This document shows, piece after piece, positions 1 to 9,791 of a DNA stretch of 64,000 bases. This DNA is from Duganella sp. SG902 (GTDB lineage Bacteria > Pseudomonadota > Gammaproteobacteria > Burkholderiales > Burkholderiaceae_D). Position 1 is the stretch's first letter, and each line of letters begins with the position of its first letter. The notes under the pieces were generated by a model that searched no databases, was not told the origin of the DNA, and was given only the letters and a program-made list of their open reading frames with translations. The position numbers and the translations under genes were made by a program. The DNA is taken from assembly GCF_013376005.1 (NCBI RefSeq), contig NZ_JABMJK010000001.1, positions 434,001 through 498,000 on the forward strand, given 5' to 3'.

Positions 1-183
1 CGGCTCGCCCACCGCCAACAGGGGGCAGGCGCGCTGGTTGCGTTGGCTGAACTGCAGGAAGTCATGGGCATGCGCCTGCGGCAGGATGACCAGGTTGGCT
101 TGGGCGTAAGGACCGCAGTAACCCGCGGTGGGCTGGCGGAAGGCGCCGCTACGGACCTGCTGGCGCAATTCAAGTGGTGTCAT
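1..183 (-). CDS. putative hydro-lyase (YcsI/DUF1445 family), N-terminal part
   Basis: The first 61 codons of a minus-strand gene that runs off the left edge of the window. It opens with ATG at 183. The protein start carries [18 protein letters not shown] and then [14 protein letters not shown], which closely match the conserved N-terminus of the putative hydro-lyase family once called DUF1445. Family members are about 260 residues, so roughly three quarters of the protein lies outside. Some relatives act as D-glutamate cyclases, but the substrate here cannot be told. It is divergent from a LysR regulator 150 bp away, which probably controls it. Family assignment is fairly sure; function is not. 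Confidence 0.8.
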   Translation of the reverse strand, partial: MTPLELRQQVRSGAFRQPTAGYCGPYAQANLVILPQAHAHDFLQFSQRNQRACPLLAVGEP

Positions 184-332
184 GGCTGGCTCGCTAATCA
201 TATTAAAACTGCATGAGATAAGAATAATCTCGAATAACCACACAGGCTATCTAGTTATTGTTGCTGTTGTTGTTTAGTTTTTCTTACCGTGCCGCGCTAT
301 CCTGGTGCATGGGGTTAAGGTATTCTTGTTGC
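184..332. promoter_or_regulatory. divergent promoter region with a LysR-type dyad
   Basis: This 149-bp AT-rich spacer lies between the hydro-lyase gene and the divergent LysR gene. It holds the interrupted palindrome GAGATAAGAATAATCTC at 215-231 (5-bp arms), of the size expected for a LysR recognition site. The position suggests control of both genes. The dyad is seen; its role is inferred. Confidence 0.4.
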
Positions 333-1268
333 ATGAATACCCGCTTCCCGGAGACTTTCGTCATCCTCGCCCAGCTGCGCAGCTTTCGCGCAACGGCGCA
401 GGCGCTGCACGCCACGCCCGCCGCGATCTCGCTGCGCATCAAGACGCTGGAGGAGGAGCTGCAGACGGAGCTCATAGACCGCAACAGCAAGGACTTCCGT
501 CTTACCGCCAATGCCGAATACCTGCTGGGCCACGCTAAAGCGGTGGTCGACGCGACCCGCCGCCTGCAGGCGGCGGCGCACAAAGATAGTGCGGTGCGCG
601 GCCGCTTGCGCCTGGGCGTGATCGAATCGGTGGTGCACAGCTGGCTGGCGCAATACATCCGTGAGCTGAACGCTCTGTATCCGGAAATCGAAGTCGACCT
701 GGCGGTCGACATGAGCAATGTGCTGGAGCGCCGGCTGCGCGCCCGCGAGCTGGATCTGGTGATTCAGGTGGAGGGGGTGGAAAGCAGCGATATCGTTTCC
801 GAAGCGCTGGCGGCCTATCCGCTGCATTGGATCGCCCGCAAAGGCCTGCTGGATCCGCGTAAGGAGGGTTTGAATCAGCGCCTGTTGCAACTGCCTATCC
901 TGACCTTCGGGCGCGGCACCGCGCCGCACCGCATGCTGGAGGAAATCGTCAGCAAGATGGCGAATCTGGCGATGGTGCCGTTGGAGCAGACCCGCATCAC
1001 CTGCTCGCCGTCGGTGGCGGCGATTGTGCAGCTGATGAAGGATGGTTATGGCGTGGCCGCGATACCCAGCCTGTTCGTGGCGGGTTTGCTCGACAGCGGT
1101 GAATTCGTCGAGCTCCCGGTGCAGCCGGAGCCGCCGTCGATTATCGTCTCCATGTGCTTCCACACCAATGCCGAGATGCTGGTGCATGCCGCGGCCAACG
1201 CGGCACGCCAGTCCTGCGCCAGCTATTGCGCGCAGGTCGATCCGCGCTACATCAAGTCGCTGGGCTGA
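333..1268 (+). CDS. LysR family transcriptional regulator (ArgP/IciA-like)
   Basis: A 311-residue LysR regulator. The winged HTH lies at about residues 3-60 (ATAQALHATPAAISLRIKTLEEEL), followed by a two-lobed substrate-binding domain. The frame is open back to 258, but the ATG at 333 gives MNTRFPETFVILAQL, the usual LysR start, and the upstream extension is unlike the family. The HTH resembles ArgP/IciA-type members. It is divergent from the hydro-lyase gene, its likely target. Its 3' end overlaps the convergent PNPOx/reductase gene by 17 bp. The effector is unknown. Confidence 0.85.
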   Translation: MNTRFPETFVILAQLRSFRATAQALHATPAAISLRIKTLEEELQTELIDRNSKDFRLTANAEYLLGHAKAVVDATRRLQAAAHKDSAVRGRLRLGVIESVVHSWLAQYIRELNALYPEIEVDLAVDMSNVLERRLRARELDLVIQVEGVESSDIVSEALAAYPLHWIARKGLLDPRKEGLNQRLLQLPILTFGRGTAPHRMLEEIVSKMANLAMVPLEQTRITCSPSVAAIVQLMKDGYGVAAIPSLFVAGLLDSGEFVELPVQPEPPSIIVSMCFHTNAEMLVHAAANAARQSCASYCAQVDPRYIKSLG

Positions 1269-2940
1269 GGACCGCGCGACTCGGACCGAACGCTTCGAAG
1301 CGAATCCGCTGGTCGGGCACATCCAGCTCGCGCAGGGCGGCGTACATCGTTTGCATGAAACCGGCCGGCCCGCACAGGTAGACATCGTAATCGCCGGGCG
1401 GCAGCAGTTGGCGCAGGCGCTGGAGGTCGAGCCGCTCACGCTGCACGTGCACCGCCAGGTTGTTGTGCCCCGCCGCCAGCGTTTGCAGGTGCACGGCAAA
1501 CGGATGCGCCACCTCTCGCGCGCCGTGGATGAAGTAGATCGGATGACGGTGGCGCGTGCGGCTGCCGTTCACCAGCACGCTGTTCAGCATGGCGATCATG
1601 GGCGTGATGCCGATACCGGCAGAGAGCATCACCACCGGACGCTGCGTGCCTTCTTCAAACACGAAGTCGCCGCCAGGCCCCATCAACTCGATCTGCCCTC
1701 CGGGCGCAAGATGCGCGTGCAGCCACGCCGACACCACGCCGGCGCGCTTGACGCTGATGCGGTAGCCGCGGCCATTGGCGGCATCGGAAATCGTGTAGCT
1801 GCGCTCCTGCGAAGCTGCGCCGCCCTCGGCCCACGCAGGCACCCGCAGCGTGATGTATTGTCCCGGCGCGTGCACCGCCACGCCGAAGCCGTCCGCAGGC
1901 TCCAGGTAGAACGAACGCACATCGGCGCTTTCCTGCACCACTTTCACCACGTTGAACGGACGCCAGCTTTGCGACATCACAGCGGCAGATTGCGCGCGGT
2001 CCGCTTCGCTCCAGCTGCCGGTACGGGCCACTTGCATGGCCGGCTGCGCGTCGGTCCAGCGGAACGGCAGCGCGGCGACGTTGCGCACCACTTCACGCAC
2101 ATGGAAGCGCAGCAGCCGTTCGGCGCCAGCGAAGGCCTGCAGCTGCGGGCCATCCCAGATTATCTCTGCATCCACCGCGATATGCAGCATGTCGCCGCGC
2201 TCGAAGTCAATGAACAGCAGCCCGGCGCGCGGATACTCATTCACGTTGCCCAGCGTGTTGAAGAAGAAGTTGCCGACGAATTCGGGGGAGGTCAGCGTGC
2301 GCTCGTCATCGATGCGCACAAAGCCCGGCCGGCCGCCGCGATGCGATACGTCGACGCCGCGCCCACGGCCCGCATCTTCGTTCATGTTGGCGGTGGCGAT
2401 AAAGAAGGTGTCGGCGCGGGCGATCAGTTCGCGGTCGGCCGCCGTCAGCGCCACGCCACGCAGCACCTGCACTTTATGGCCATCATCCGGCGCGGCGCTG
2501 TGCTGGCGGTGCTGAATGTACTGCGGGCAGTTGCCGAAGCTCTGCGTCACGGCGATGCGCAGCCCACCCTCGTCCGCCGCCACAATCTCGCCATTCACGC
2601 GATTGCGGCGGCGCGTGGTCGGCTCCAGGCCAAGGCCGCCCACGTGATCGCCAACGCGCAGTTGCCCTTCCAGCGGGTCGCCCGCCAGCATGCCGCCGCC
2701 GCCGATGTGCAGCGTGCGTTCATCCGGCGTGCTGACAAAGCCGGGATCGTCCGCCAGCATGGTCGCCCACGGCTGGCCCGACGCATCCAGCGCGCCAAGG
2801 AAGAAGAACGGCAGCGACGCATAAAACTGGCGATGCTGCTCCGGCATGAAGTCGCGGATGAACGCCGCCGCGCCGGCCATGTGATCGCGCACGCCTACGC
2901 GCTCCTGGATCGCCAATTCGCCAGCGTGGAAGGGCGTCAT
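1252..2940 (-). CDS. PNPOx-like / ferredoxin-NAD(P) reductase fusion flavoprotein
   Basis: A 562-residue fusion. Residues about 1-300 form a pyridoxamine-5'-phosphate-oxidase-like FMN-binding split barrel (FFFLGALDASGQPWATML; NFFFNTLGNVNEYPRAGLLF). Residues about 325-560 form a ferredoxin-reductase module: FAD-binding RSYTIS, NAD-binding MLSAGIGITPMIAML, and CGPAGFM near the end. It should move electrons between NAD(P)H, flavin and an unknown acceptor. Many relatives carry a further C-terminal plant-type 2Fe-2S ferredoxin domain. This one stops just after FEAFGPSR and has no cysteine cluster. The stop lies inside the end of the convergent LysR gene. A glutathione S-transferase gene starts its stop codon 3 bp upstream, so the two are probably co-transcribed. 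Confidence 0.82.
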   Translation of the reverse strand: MTPFHAGELAIQERVGVRDHMAGAAAFIRDFMPEQHRQFYASLPFFFLGALDASGQPWATMLADDPGFVSTPDERTLHIGGGGMLAGDPLEGQLRVGDHVGGLGLEPTTRRRNRVNGEIVAADEGGLRIAVTQSFGNCPQYIQHRQHSAAPDDGHKVQVLRGVALTAADRELIARADTFFIATANMNEDAGRGRGVDVSHRGGRPGFVRIDDERTLTSPEFVGNFFFNTLGNVNEYPRAGLLFIDFERGDMLHIAVDAEIIWDGPQLQAFAGAERLLRFHVREVVRNVAALPFRWTDAQPAMQVARTGSWSEADRAQSAAVMSQSWRPFNVVKVVQESADVRSFYLEPADGFGVAVHAPGQYITLRVPAWAEGGAASQERSYTISDAANGRGYRISVKRAGVVSAWLHAHLAPGGQIELMGPGGDFVFEEGTQRPVVMLSAGIGITPMIAMLNSVLVNGSRTRHRHPIYFIHGAREVAHPFAVHLQTLAAGHNNLAVHVQRERLDLQRLRQLLPPGDYDVYLCGPAGFMQTMYAALRELDVPDQRIRFEAFGPSRAVLSPAT

Positions 2941-2943
2941 GAT

Positions 2944-3567
2944 TTATACCTCCTCTGGCGCCAGGCCGGCTTTGGTGGCCGGCATCGGCACAAAGCCCGG
3001 CAGCGCGCGGATGTTGTTGAGCCACGCGCGGATGTGCGGGTACGGCTTCAGCGACACGCCGCCTTCCGGCGCGTGGGCGATGTAGGTGTAGCCGGCGATG
3101 TCGGCAATGGTGGCGTGCTCGCCCACCAGCCAGCGGCGGCCTTGCAGCTCGCGTTCCATCACGTCGAACAGGCGCACGGCCATGGTCTTGGCGGCTTCAT
3201 GATCGCGCGGCGCGTTGAACACGGTCACCAGCCGCGCCGTGGCGGGGCCGCCCGCGATTTTGCCGGCGGCGACCGACAGCCAGCGCTGCACATGGGCGCC
3301 GGCCACGGGATCGCGCGGCAGCCAGCGGCCGCTGTCGTCATATTTGGACGCCAGGTAGACCAGGATGGCGTTGGAGTCGGCCAGCGTGACCTCGCCATCC
3401 TGCAGCACGGGGATTTCGCCAAAGGCGTTCATGCGCAGGAAAGGTTCTTTCTTGTGCTCGGCGTTGGCCAGGTCGACCGTCACATAGTCATGCGGCAGGT
3501 TCAACAGGTTCAGGAACAGTTGCACGCGGTGGGTGTGGCCGGAAAGTGGAATGCCGTACAGTTTCAT
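2944..3567 (-). CDS. glutathione S-transferase
   Basis: A 207-residue cytosolic-type glutathione S-transferase. The N-terminal thioredoxin fold begins MKLYGIPLSGHTHRVQLFL, carries the cis-proline segment GEIPVLQDG and the glutathione-binding LADSNAILVYLA, and leads into an all-helical C-terminal domain with the N-capping stretch ATIADIAGY. The frame is open further upstream, but the ATG at 3567 has a good ribosome site (AAGGAG) and starts at the family position. It is first in a two-gene unit with the flavoprotein and divergent from a LysR regulator, its likely controller. The natural substrate is unknown; detoxification of electrophiles is the usual role. Confidence 0.88.
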   Translation of the reverse strand: MKLYGIPLSGHTHRVQLFLNLLNLPHDYVTVDLANAEHKKEPFLRMNAFGEIPVLQDGEVTLADSNAILVYLASKYDDSGRWLPRDPVAGAHVQRWLSVAAGKIAGGPATARLVTVFNAPRDHEAAKTMAVRLFDVMERELQGRRWLVGEHATIADIAGYTYIAHAPEGGVSLKPYPHIRAWLNNIRALPGFVPMPATKAGLAPEEV

Positions 3568-3672
3568 GATGACTCCTTGGTTGGTGATGAGGCCAGTATA
3601 GGGAGCCGCCATCGTCCTGATAAGCCGGACAAATGCGGAATCACAGTCCACTTAAAGTGTACAATTAAGGTC
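3568..3672. promoter_or_regulatory. divergent GST / LysR intergenic region
   Basis: A 105-bp spacer between the GST gene and the divergent LysR gene. It is the probable shared promoter and LysR binding region. No strong dyad was found by eye; the segment at 3650-3665 (CACTTAAAGTGTAC) contains a short inverted repeat, ACTTAAAGT, just before the LysR start. Confidence 0.3.
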
Positions 3673-4578
3673 ATGATCGATCTCAGCACCATCAACCTCA
3701 ACCGCCTGACCACCTTTGTTGCCGTGGTGGAGGCCGGCTCGCTCACCGCCGCCGCCGAGCGGCTGGGGCTGGCCAAGTCCATGGTCAGCAAGCATATGCA
3801 GTTGCTGGAGCAGGAAATCGGCGTCGGCCTGCTGCTGCGTTCCACCCGCAAGCTGAGTTTGACCGAGGCGGGCCGCAGCTTTTACGAATCGAGCCGCCAG
3901 CTGCTGCAGGCGGCGGAACAGGCCATCGAGCAGGCGCGCAGCGGGCGCCACGCGCCGCAGGGCACGCTGCGCGTGGCCTCGCCCATCGATTACGGCGTGA
4001 TTGTGGTGTCGCCGGTGCTGGCGCAGCTGCGCGCGCGCTACCCGGCGCTGAAAATCGACCTGACCTGCGGCGACCATCGCATCGACCTGATCGCGGAAGG
4101 CATCGACGTCACGGTACGGCTGGGCAAGCTGGCCGATTCCGGCCACATGGCCACACGGGTGGACACGTTGACGCGCTGGCTGGTGGCCAGCCCGGCCTTC
4201 CTGGCCGCCCACGGCACGCCGGCCACGCCCGACGATTTGCCGGCGCTGCCTTACATCGCCCTGTCCGTGATCCCGCAGCCGACGCAGTTCACGCTGAGCG
4301 ATCGCGACGGCAACGAGGTCGAGGTGCGCATGCGGAACACGGTGTTTTCCACCAACACCGCCTATGCCACGCGGGCGGCGGCGCTGGCCGGCGACGGCAT
4401 CCTGCGCGCCACCACGTTTTCCGTGAAGGAGGATGTGGCGGCGGGCCGGCTGGTGCGCGTGCTGCCCGACTGGTCGCTGCCGGAGAGCGATATTCACGCG
4501 GTCTACCCCGCCACCTCCCACTTGCCGCAGAAGGTGCGCGTCTTCATCGACGCGCTGAAGGCGGCTACCGGCGGCTAG
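3673..4578 (+). CDS. LysR family transcriptional regulator
   Basis: A 301-residue LysR regulator with an N-terminal HTH (SLTAAAERLGLAKSMVSKHMQLLE) and a full effector domain that includes GTLRVASPIDYG and IDVTVRLGKL. It looks like the large group close to DmlR/AaeR that often controls a divergent oxidoreductase or GST. The chosen ATG at 3673 gives the normal family start; a very long open frame in front of it (from 1042) is antisense shadow. It is divergent from the GST gene. Its last 14 bp overlap the convergent EamA gene. Confidence 0.87.
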   Translation: MIDLSTINLNRLTTFVAVVEAGSLTAAAERLGLAKSMVSKHMQLLEQEIGVGLLLRSTRKLSLTEAGRSFYESSRQLLQAAEQAIEQARSGRHAPQGTLRVASPIDYGVIVVSPVLAQLRARYPALKIDLTCGDHRIDLIAEGIDVTVRLGKLADSGHMATRVDTLTRWLVASPAFLAAHGTPATPDDLPALPYIALSVIPQPTQFTLSDRDGNEVEVRMRNTVFSTNTAYATRAAALAGDGILRATTFSVKEDVAAGRLVRVLPDWSLPESDIHAVYPATSHLPQKVRVFIDALKAATGG

Positions 4579-5467
4579 CCGACACCACAATGCCGCCGAC
4601 GATCAGCGCGAAGGCGGCGGCGTGGTAGCCATGCGGCGCTTCGCCAAGAAAGGCCGAGGACAACACGGCCGTGAACAGCGGCGTCAGGTTGACGAAGAAG
4701 GCGCCCACCGACGGCCCGGCCTCGCGCACGCCCGCGCCCCAGCAGCCAAAAGCGATGATCGCCGGGCAGGTGGCCACGTACAACAACGCCGCCGCCAGCG
4801 CCCAGCTCCACTGCACCGGAATCGCGCCCAGCCCCTGCTCGCCCAGCGCGAACGCGCCCGACCACAGCGCGCCGAACGCCACTTGCGCCAGCAGGAAGCT
4901 GGCCCAGTTGGCGCGCACTTCGGCCGGTTCCCTGGCGCGCAGCAGCAGCCAGCTGTACAGCGACCAGGCGATGGTGGCCAGTATCATGAACAAGTCGCCC
5001 GCCACCAGCCGCAATTCCAGCACATGGCGCCATTCGCCGCGCGCCAGCACCAGCAGCACGCCGGCAATCGACAGCAGCGCCCCAGCCACCTGCTTGCGGC
5101 TGACCGGCACGTCGAAAAACAGGCGGCCGGTCAACATCATCCATACCGGCATGCCGGACGCCACCAGGGTGACGTTGATCGGGGTCGAGCTTTGCAGCGC
5201 CATGTATTGCAGCGCGTTATACATGCCGATGCCCAGCAGCCCGAGGATGGCGTAGGTTTTCCAGTGCCGCCACAGCCCGGCCTCGCGGCGGAACACCGGT
5301 CCGGCCAGCGGCAGCAGGATGAAGAAGGCGATGGCCCAGCGCAGGAAGTTCAGCAGCACGGGCGGCACCATGTCGTGCACCAGGCGGCCAACGATGGCGT
5401 TGCCGGCCCACAGCAGCGGCGGCAGGGTCAGCAGGAAAACGGTTTTGGGAGTCAGGCGAGCGGTCAT
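4565..5467 (-). CDS. EamA/DMT family transporter
   Basis: An inner-membrane drug/metabolite transporter with about ten hydrophobic segments in two EamA repeats. Conserved pieces are LLWAGNAIVGRLV in the first helix, NALQYMALQSSTPINVTLV closing the first repeat, and GPSVGAFFVNLTPLFTAVLSSAFLGE in the second. It probably exports an amino acid or small metabolite. The start is uncertain: ATG at 5467 begins the protein just before helix 1, while an in-frame ATG at 5509 would add 14 residues. Neither has a clear ribosome site. The gene converges on the LysR gene, with a 14-bp overlap. Confidence 0.85.
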   Translation of the reverse strand: MTARLTPKTVFLLTLPPLLWAGNAIVGRLVHDMVPPVLLNFLRWAIAFFILLPLAGPVFRREAGLWRHWKTYAILGLLGIGMYNALQYMALQSSTPINVTLVASGMPVWMMLTGRLFFDVPVSRKQVAGALLSIAGVLLVLARGEWRHVLELRLVAGDLFMILATIAWSLYSWLLLRAREPAEVRANWASFLLAQVAFGALWSGAFALGEQGLGAIPVQWSWALAAALLYVATCPAIIAFGCWGAGVREAGPSVGAFFVNLTPLFTAVLSSAFLGEAPHGYHAAAFALIVGGIVVSASRR

Positions 5468-5584
5468 TTTTACTATTCGTGCAACATTATCCGCTAGAGC
5501 ATACCCCATCGCGAGCGATAGAAATAGCGCGGGGACGCTGCGGCGCGGTAAAATAACCGTTGCTGATCCACCCTCTTAGTTAAT

Positions 5585-5794
5585 ATGAAACTTTCTAAAC
5601 AACATTCGATGTACGAATCCGAGCACACCCTGTTCATCAAGGCGTTGAAGGAAAAGAATCCTGGCATTGAAGAAGGCCAGCAAAAAGGTCGCGCACTGCT
5701 GTGGGACCGTCCACCGATCTCGCTGGATGAGCAACAGCGTCAGCTGGAATCGGCCGTGAAGCAACAAGCTTACGTCTACCAGAACAAGGTCTAA
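5585..5794 (+). CDS. DUF3460 family small protein
   Basis: A 69-residue soluble protein with the DUF3460 signature (YESEHTLFIKALKEKNP, then EEGQQKGRALLWD). The family is found mainly in Burkholderiales and usually sits directly in front of scpA, as here (22 bp before it). Its function is unknown. The constant link to scpA suggests either simple co-transcription or a role tied to chromosome organisation; the latter is only inference. Confidence 0.88.
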   Translation: MKLSKQHSMYESEHTLFIKALKEKNPGIEEGQQKGRALLWDRPPISLDEQQRQLESAVKQQAYVYQNKV

Positions 5795-5816
5795 GCTCAC
5801 CACGCGGGCGGCGAGG

Positions 5817-6761
5817 ATGTTGCCAGACGATACGGCTGACTTGGAGCCGCCGGTACCGGAAGCCGACCTCGGCACGCCGGACGCCGGCCCCAACCCGCTC
5901 GACGAGGCGGCGGCAGCCGTCGCCGGCCCCGCCGCTGAAGCCGAGGCCGCCGCGGCCGAGGCGGCGGCCGTGACGGCCGAAGTCTCCGCCCTCGCCCGCC
6001 TGTACGGCGAGCCGCTGCTCAAGCTGCCGACCGACCTCTACATCCCGCCCGACGCGCTGGAAGTCTTCCTCGACGCGTTCGAAGGTCCGCTCGACCTGCT
6101 GCTGTACCTGATCCGCAAGCAAAACTTCAACATCCTCGACATTCCGATGGCGCAGCTGACGCTGCAATACCTGAAGTACGTCGACCAGATCCGCCTGTCC
6201 AATCTGGAGCTGGCGGCCGAATACCTGTTGATGGCCGCCATGCTGATCGAGATCAAGTCGCGCATGCTGCTGCCGCAGCGCCAGGCCGATCTGGACGTGG
6301 AAGCGGACGACCCGCGCGCCGAGCTGGTGCGCCGCCTGCTGGAATACGAACAGATCAAGCTGGCGGCCTACGACCTCAACGCCATCCCGCAGATCGACCG
6401 CGACTTCGTCCGCACCCAGATCTTCATCGAGCAAAGCCTCACGCCGACCTGGCCGCACGTCGAGGCGATCGACCTGCAGCAAGCGTGGATGGACGTGATG
6501 AAGCGCGCCAAGCTGACACAGCACCACAAAATCAGCCGCGAGGAACTGTCGGTGCGCGAGCACATGACCAGCATCCTGCGCCGCCTGCAATCGACCCGCT
6601 TTGTCGAGTTCGCCGACCTGTTCGACGTCGCCGGCGGCGTGCCGGTGGTGGTGGTGAACTTTGTGGCGCTGCTGGAGCTGGCCAAGGAAACCCTGATTGA
6701 AATCACCCAGGCCGAACCGTTCGCACCGATTTACGTGCGGCTGGCCTACTCGCCAGCGTGA
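5817..6761 (+). CDS. scpA: segregation and condensation protein A
   Basis: The kleisin subunit of the Smc-ScpAB condensin complex, which bridges Smc heads and helps chromosome segregation. The 314-residue protein has an Ala/Glu-rich N-terminal extension of about 75 residues with no visible domain. The conserved ScpA core follows, starting at FEGPLDLLLYLIRKQNFNI and continuing with LELAAEYLLMAAMLIEIKSRMLLP. A C-terminal winged-helix segment (ITQAEPFAPIYVRL) ends the protein. The extension may mean that the true start is further in, but no better ribosome site was seen. The order DUF3460-scpA-panC is typical of Burkholderiales. scpB is not in the window. Confidence 0.92.
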   Translation: MLPDDTADLEPPVPEADLGTPDAGPNPLDEAAAAVAGPAAEAEAAAAEAAAVTAEVSALARLYGEPLLKLPTDLYIPPDALEVFLDAFEGPLDLLLYLIRKQNFNILDIPMAQLTLQYLKYVDQIRLSNLELAAEYLLMAAMLIEIKSRMLLPQRQADLDVEADDPRAELVRRLLEYEQIKLAAYDLNAIPQIDRDFVRTQIFIEQSLTPTWPHVEAIDLQQAWMDVMKRAKLTQHHKISREELSVREHMTSILRRLQSTRFVEFADLFDVAGGVPVVVVNFVALLELAKETLIEITQAEPFAPIYVRLAYSPA

Positions 6762-7951
<1,190 letters not shown>

Positions 7952-8017
7952 GATGGGATCATCATGCGCCGCGCGACCGTGAGCGTCAACCGCCGCGCGT
8001 GCGGGGTTTGAGGCAGG

Positions 8018-9226
8018 TCAAGCGGCGACGTTTTGCGCCCACGCCAGGGCCGAGAGGTGGGCTTTGTTGACGTCAAGCGGGCTCAGCTTCAAGGCCGCAG
8101 CCAGCGACGCCACCAGGTCGGAATTCAGCTCGCAGGCCTCGGCCAGCGCCAGGTAAGGACCATACTTGCCGCTGCGCGTGAGCAGCGCCGCCACCACGTC
8201 GTCGGACAGCTGGATATTGGCCAGCACTTCCTGCATCGGGATGCCGAGCAGCCGGTCCAGCAGCGAGAACATGCCAGCCACGAACACATTCTCCGCCTCG
8301 CTCTTGCCCAAGGCCGGCTGCGCCAGCAGCTCGGCCAGGCGGCCGCGCACCACCGCCGTCTCCAGCAGCACCGGCGAATAGCCCGAGGTGCTGGCGGTCG
8401 CCAGCAGCAAGGTCAGCCAGCGGTACAGCGGCGTGTAGCCCAGCAGGGTCAAGGCCTGGCGCAGGGACTGCACCTCCCTGCCCGCGCCAAAGCCGGCCGA
8501 ATTGATGAAGCGCAGCAGCTTGTAGGACAGCGTGGCGTCGCGCTTGAGCACCGCCTCCAGCTGGGCGATGTCGGCGTTCTGCCGCACCATCTGCATCAGC
8601 TGCATGATGATGGTCTGGGCCGGATTCAGGCCCTTGCTGTCGGTGGAAGGACGCGGCGTCAGGTGCAGCTTGCCGACAAAGGCGTTCAGCCCCAGCGCCG
8701 CGCAGGCGTCGAAATCGGCCCAGTTGCTGACCGGCCGCGCGATCATGCCCACCGTCGATTGTTTCAGGGCCGCGTAGGTACGCGCCTGCGCGCCCACGTC
8801 CGCGCCCGAAAAGCGCATTTCCACGTAGGACGCCATGGTCGGCAGGCGCGTGCCGATGCGGGCCAGGTCGGCCTCGCGCAGCAGCACGCCGACGCCGCCG
8901 GCGCGCAGCCCCTGCACCGCCGCCATGGTATCGGGATTGGCCAGCTCGGCCGCCTTGATCGACAGCACGGTGTGCTCCGGCGGCAGCGCGTGCAGCGCGT
9001 CGGTCGACAGCATGGCGGGTACGGCTTCAAGGAAAAGGGTTTTGTCCCGCAACAACCAGCCGTCATCCTCATCGAGGACCTGGCTGGCGACGAAACCGAC
9101 CAGCGACTCCAGCGCGTCAAGCGTGGAACCGCCAGCCGAGGCTTGCTGCCACGTCAGTTCGTAGCCAACGACCCGTTGTTTCGGGTCCAGCAGGGGTTCG
9201 CGAACGAGAAAGTTGGTTTGGTGCAT
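8018..9226 (-). CDS. degenerate EAL / HDOD domain signalling protein (YuxH-like)
   Basis: A 402-residue protein. Residues about 1-195 resemble a degenerate EAL domain (FLVREPLLDPKQRVVGYEL, SIKAAELANPDTM) without the catalytic acidic set of c-di-GMP phosphodiesterases. Residues about 200-390 form an HDOD domain (LLRFINSAGFGAGREVQSLRQALTLLGY), a non-catalytic relative of HD phosphohydrolases. Proteins of this YuxH/CdgJ build influence motility in other Proteobacteria. It sits 52 bp after cheY on the same strand and so may be the last gene of the chemotaxis unit. Confidence 0.82.
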   Translation of the reverse strand: MHQTNFLVREPLLDPKQRVVGYELTWQQASAGGSTLDALESLVGFVASQVLDEDDGWLLRDKTLFLEAVPAMLSTDALHALPPEHTVLSIKAAELANPDTMAAVQGLRAGGVGVLLREADLARIGTRLPTMASYVEMRFSGADVGAQARTYAALKQSTVGMIARPVSNWADFDACAALGLNAFVGKLHLTPRPSTDSKGLNPAQTIIMQLMQMVRQNADIAQLEAVLKRDATLSYKLLRFINSAGFGAGREVQSLRQALTLLGYTPLYRWLTLLLATASTSGYSPVLLETAVVRGRLAELLAQPALGKSEAENVFVAGMFSLLDRLLGIPMQEVLANIQLSDDVVAALLTRSGKYGPYLALAEACELNSDLVASLAAALKLSPLDVNKAHLSALAWAQNVAA

Positions 9227-9278
9227 GGCACTATCGCGTAAACAAGGTCCGCACCCCCTGCTTTATTACTTGACGATA

Positions 9279-9668
9279 TCAAGCTCCGAGTTTTTCGAAG
9301 ATCTTGTTCAGTTTTTCGTCCAGCGTGGCGGCGGTGAATGGCTTCACCACATAGCCGTTGGCGCCGGCCTGCGCCGCCGCGATGATGTTTTCCTTCTTGG
9401 CTTCGGCGGTCACCATCAACACCGGCAGCTTGGCCAGGGCTGGATCGGCACGGATGTTTTGCAGCATGGTCAGGCCGTCCATGTTCGGCATGTTCCAGTC
9501 GGACACGACGAAGTCGAACTGCTCCGCACGCAGCTTGGCCAGCGCCATCACGCCGTCTTCCGCCTCGTCGACATTGGCATAACCCAGTTCTTTTAACAGA
9601 TTCCGGACGATGCGACGCATCGTCGAAAAATCGTCAACAACTAAAAATTTCATCTTTGGATCAGCCAT
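9279..9668 (-). CDS. cheY: chemotaxis response regulator CheY
   Basis: A single receiver domain of 129 residues, close to E. coli CheY throughout ([23 protein letters not shown]). The acidic pocket is VVDD, the phospho-acceptor Asp lies in [13 protein letters not shown], the switch Thr in MVTAEAKKE, and the Lys in [11 protein letters not shown]. When phosphorylated by CheA it binds the flagellar switch protein FliM. In many betaproteobacteria the next gene is cheZ; here the next gene is the HDOD protein. A 123-bp gap separates it from cheB. Confidence 0.93.
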   Translation of the reverse strand: MADPKMKFLVVDDFSTMRRIVRNLLKELGYANVDEAEDGVMALAKLRAEQFDFVVSDWNMPNMDGLTMLQNIRADPALAKLPVLMVTAEAKKENIIAAAQAGANGYVVKPFTAATLDEKLNKIFEKLGA

Positions 9669-9791
9669 GAATTGCTCCGTTGATTCTCTACGCGGTTGTT
9701 AATAGTGCCTACACTTGGCAACAAGTTGTAGGATAGCATTTTCGTTGCTTGAAGGCGAACAAAGTAGCAGTAAAACGTCACAGTTGTACAT
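9669..9791 (-). promoter_or_regulatory. cheB-cheY intergenic spacer, possible cheY promoter
   Basis: A 123-bp AT-rich spacer between the cheB stop and cheY. It is larger than the other gaps in this operon and contains AT-rich stretches such as TTGTAGGATAGCAT near 9725, so cheY may have its own promoter. No convincing terminator hairpin was seen. Confidence 0.25.

Noticed and set aside
1042..4578. A very long plus-strand open frame of more than 1100 codons
   Set aside because: Only its last 301 codons form a real LysR gene. The rest runs antisense to the flavoprotein and GST genes, has an Arg/His-rich composition and no domain.
8018..9226. The HDOD protein as an active c-di-GMP phosphodiesterase
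   Set aside because: The EAL part lacks the catalytic acidic residues, so only a non-catalytic role is supported.
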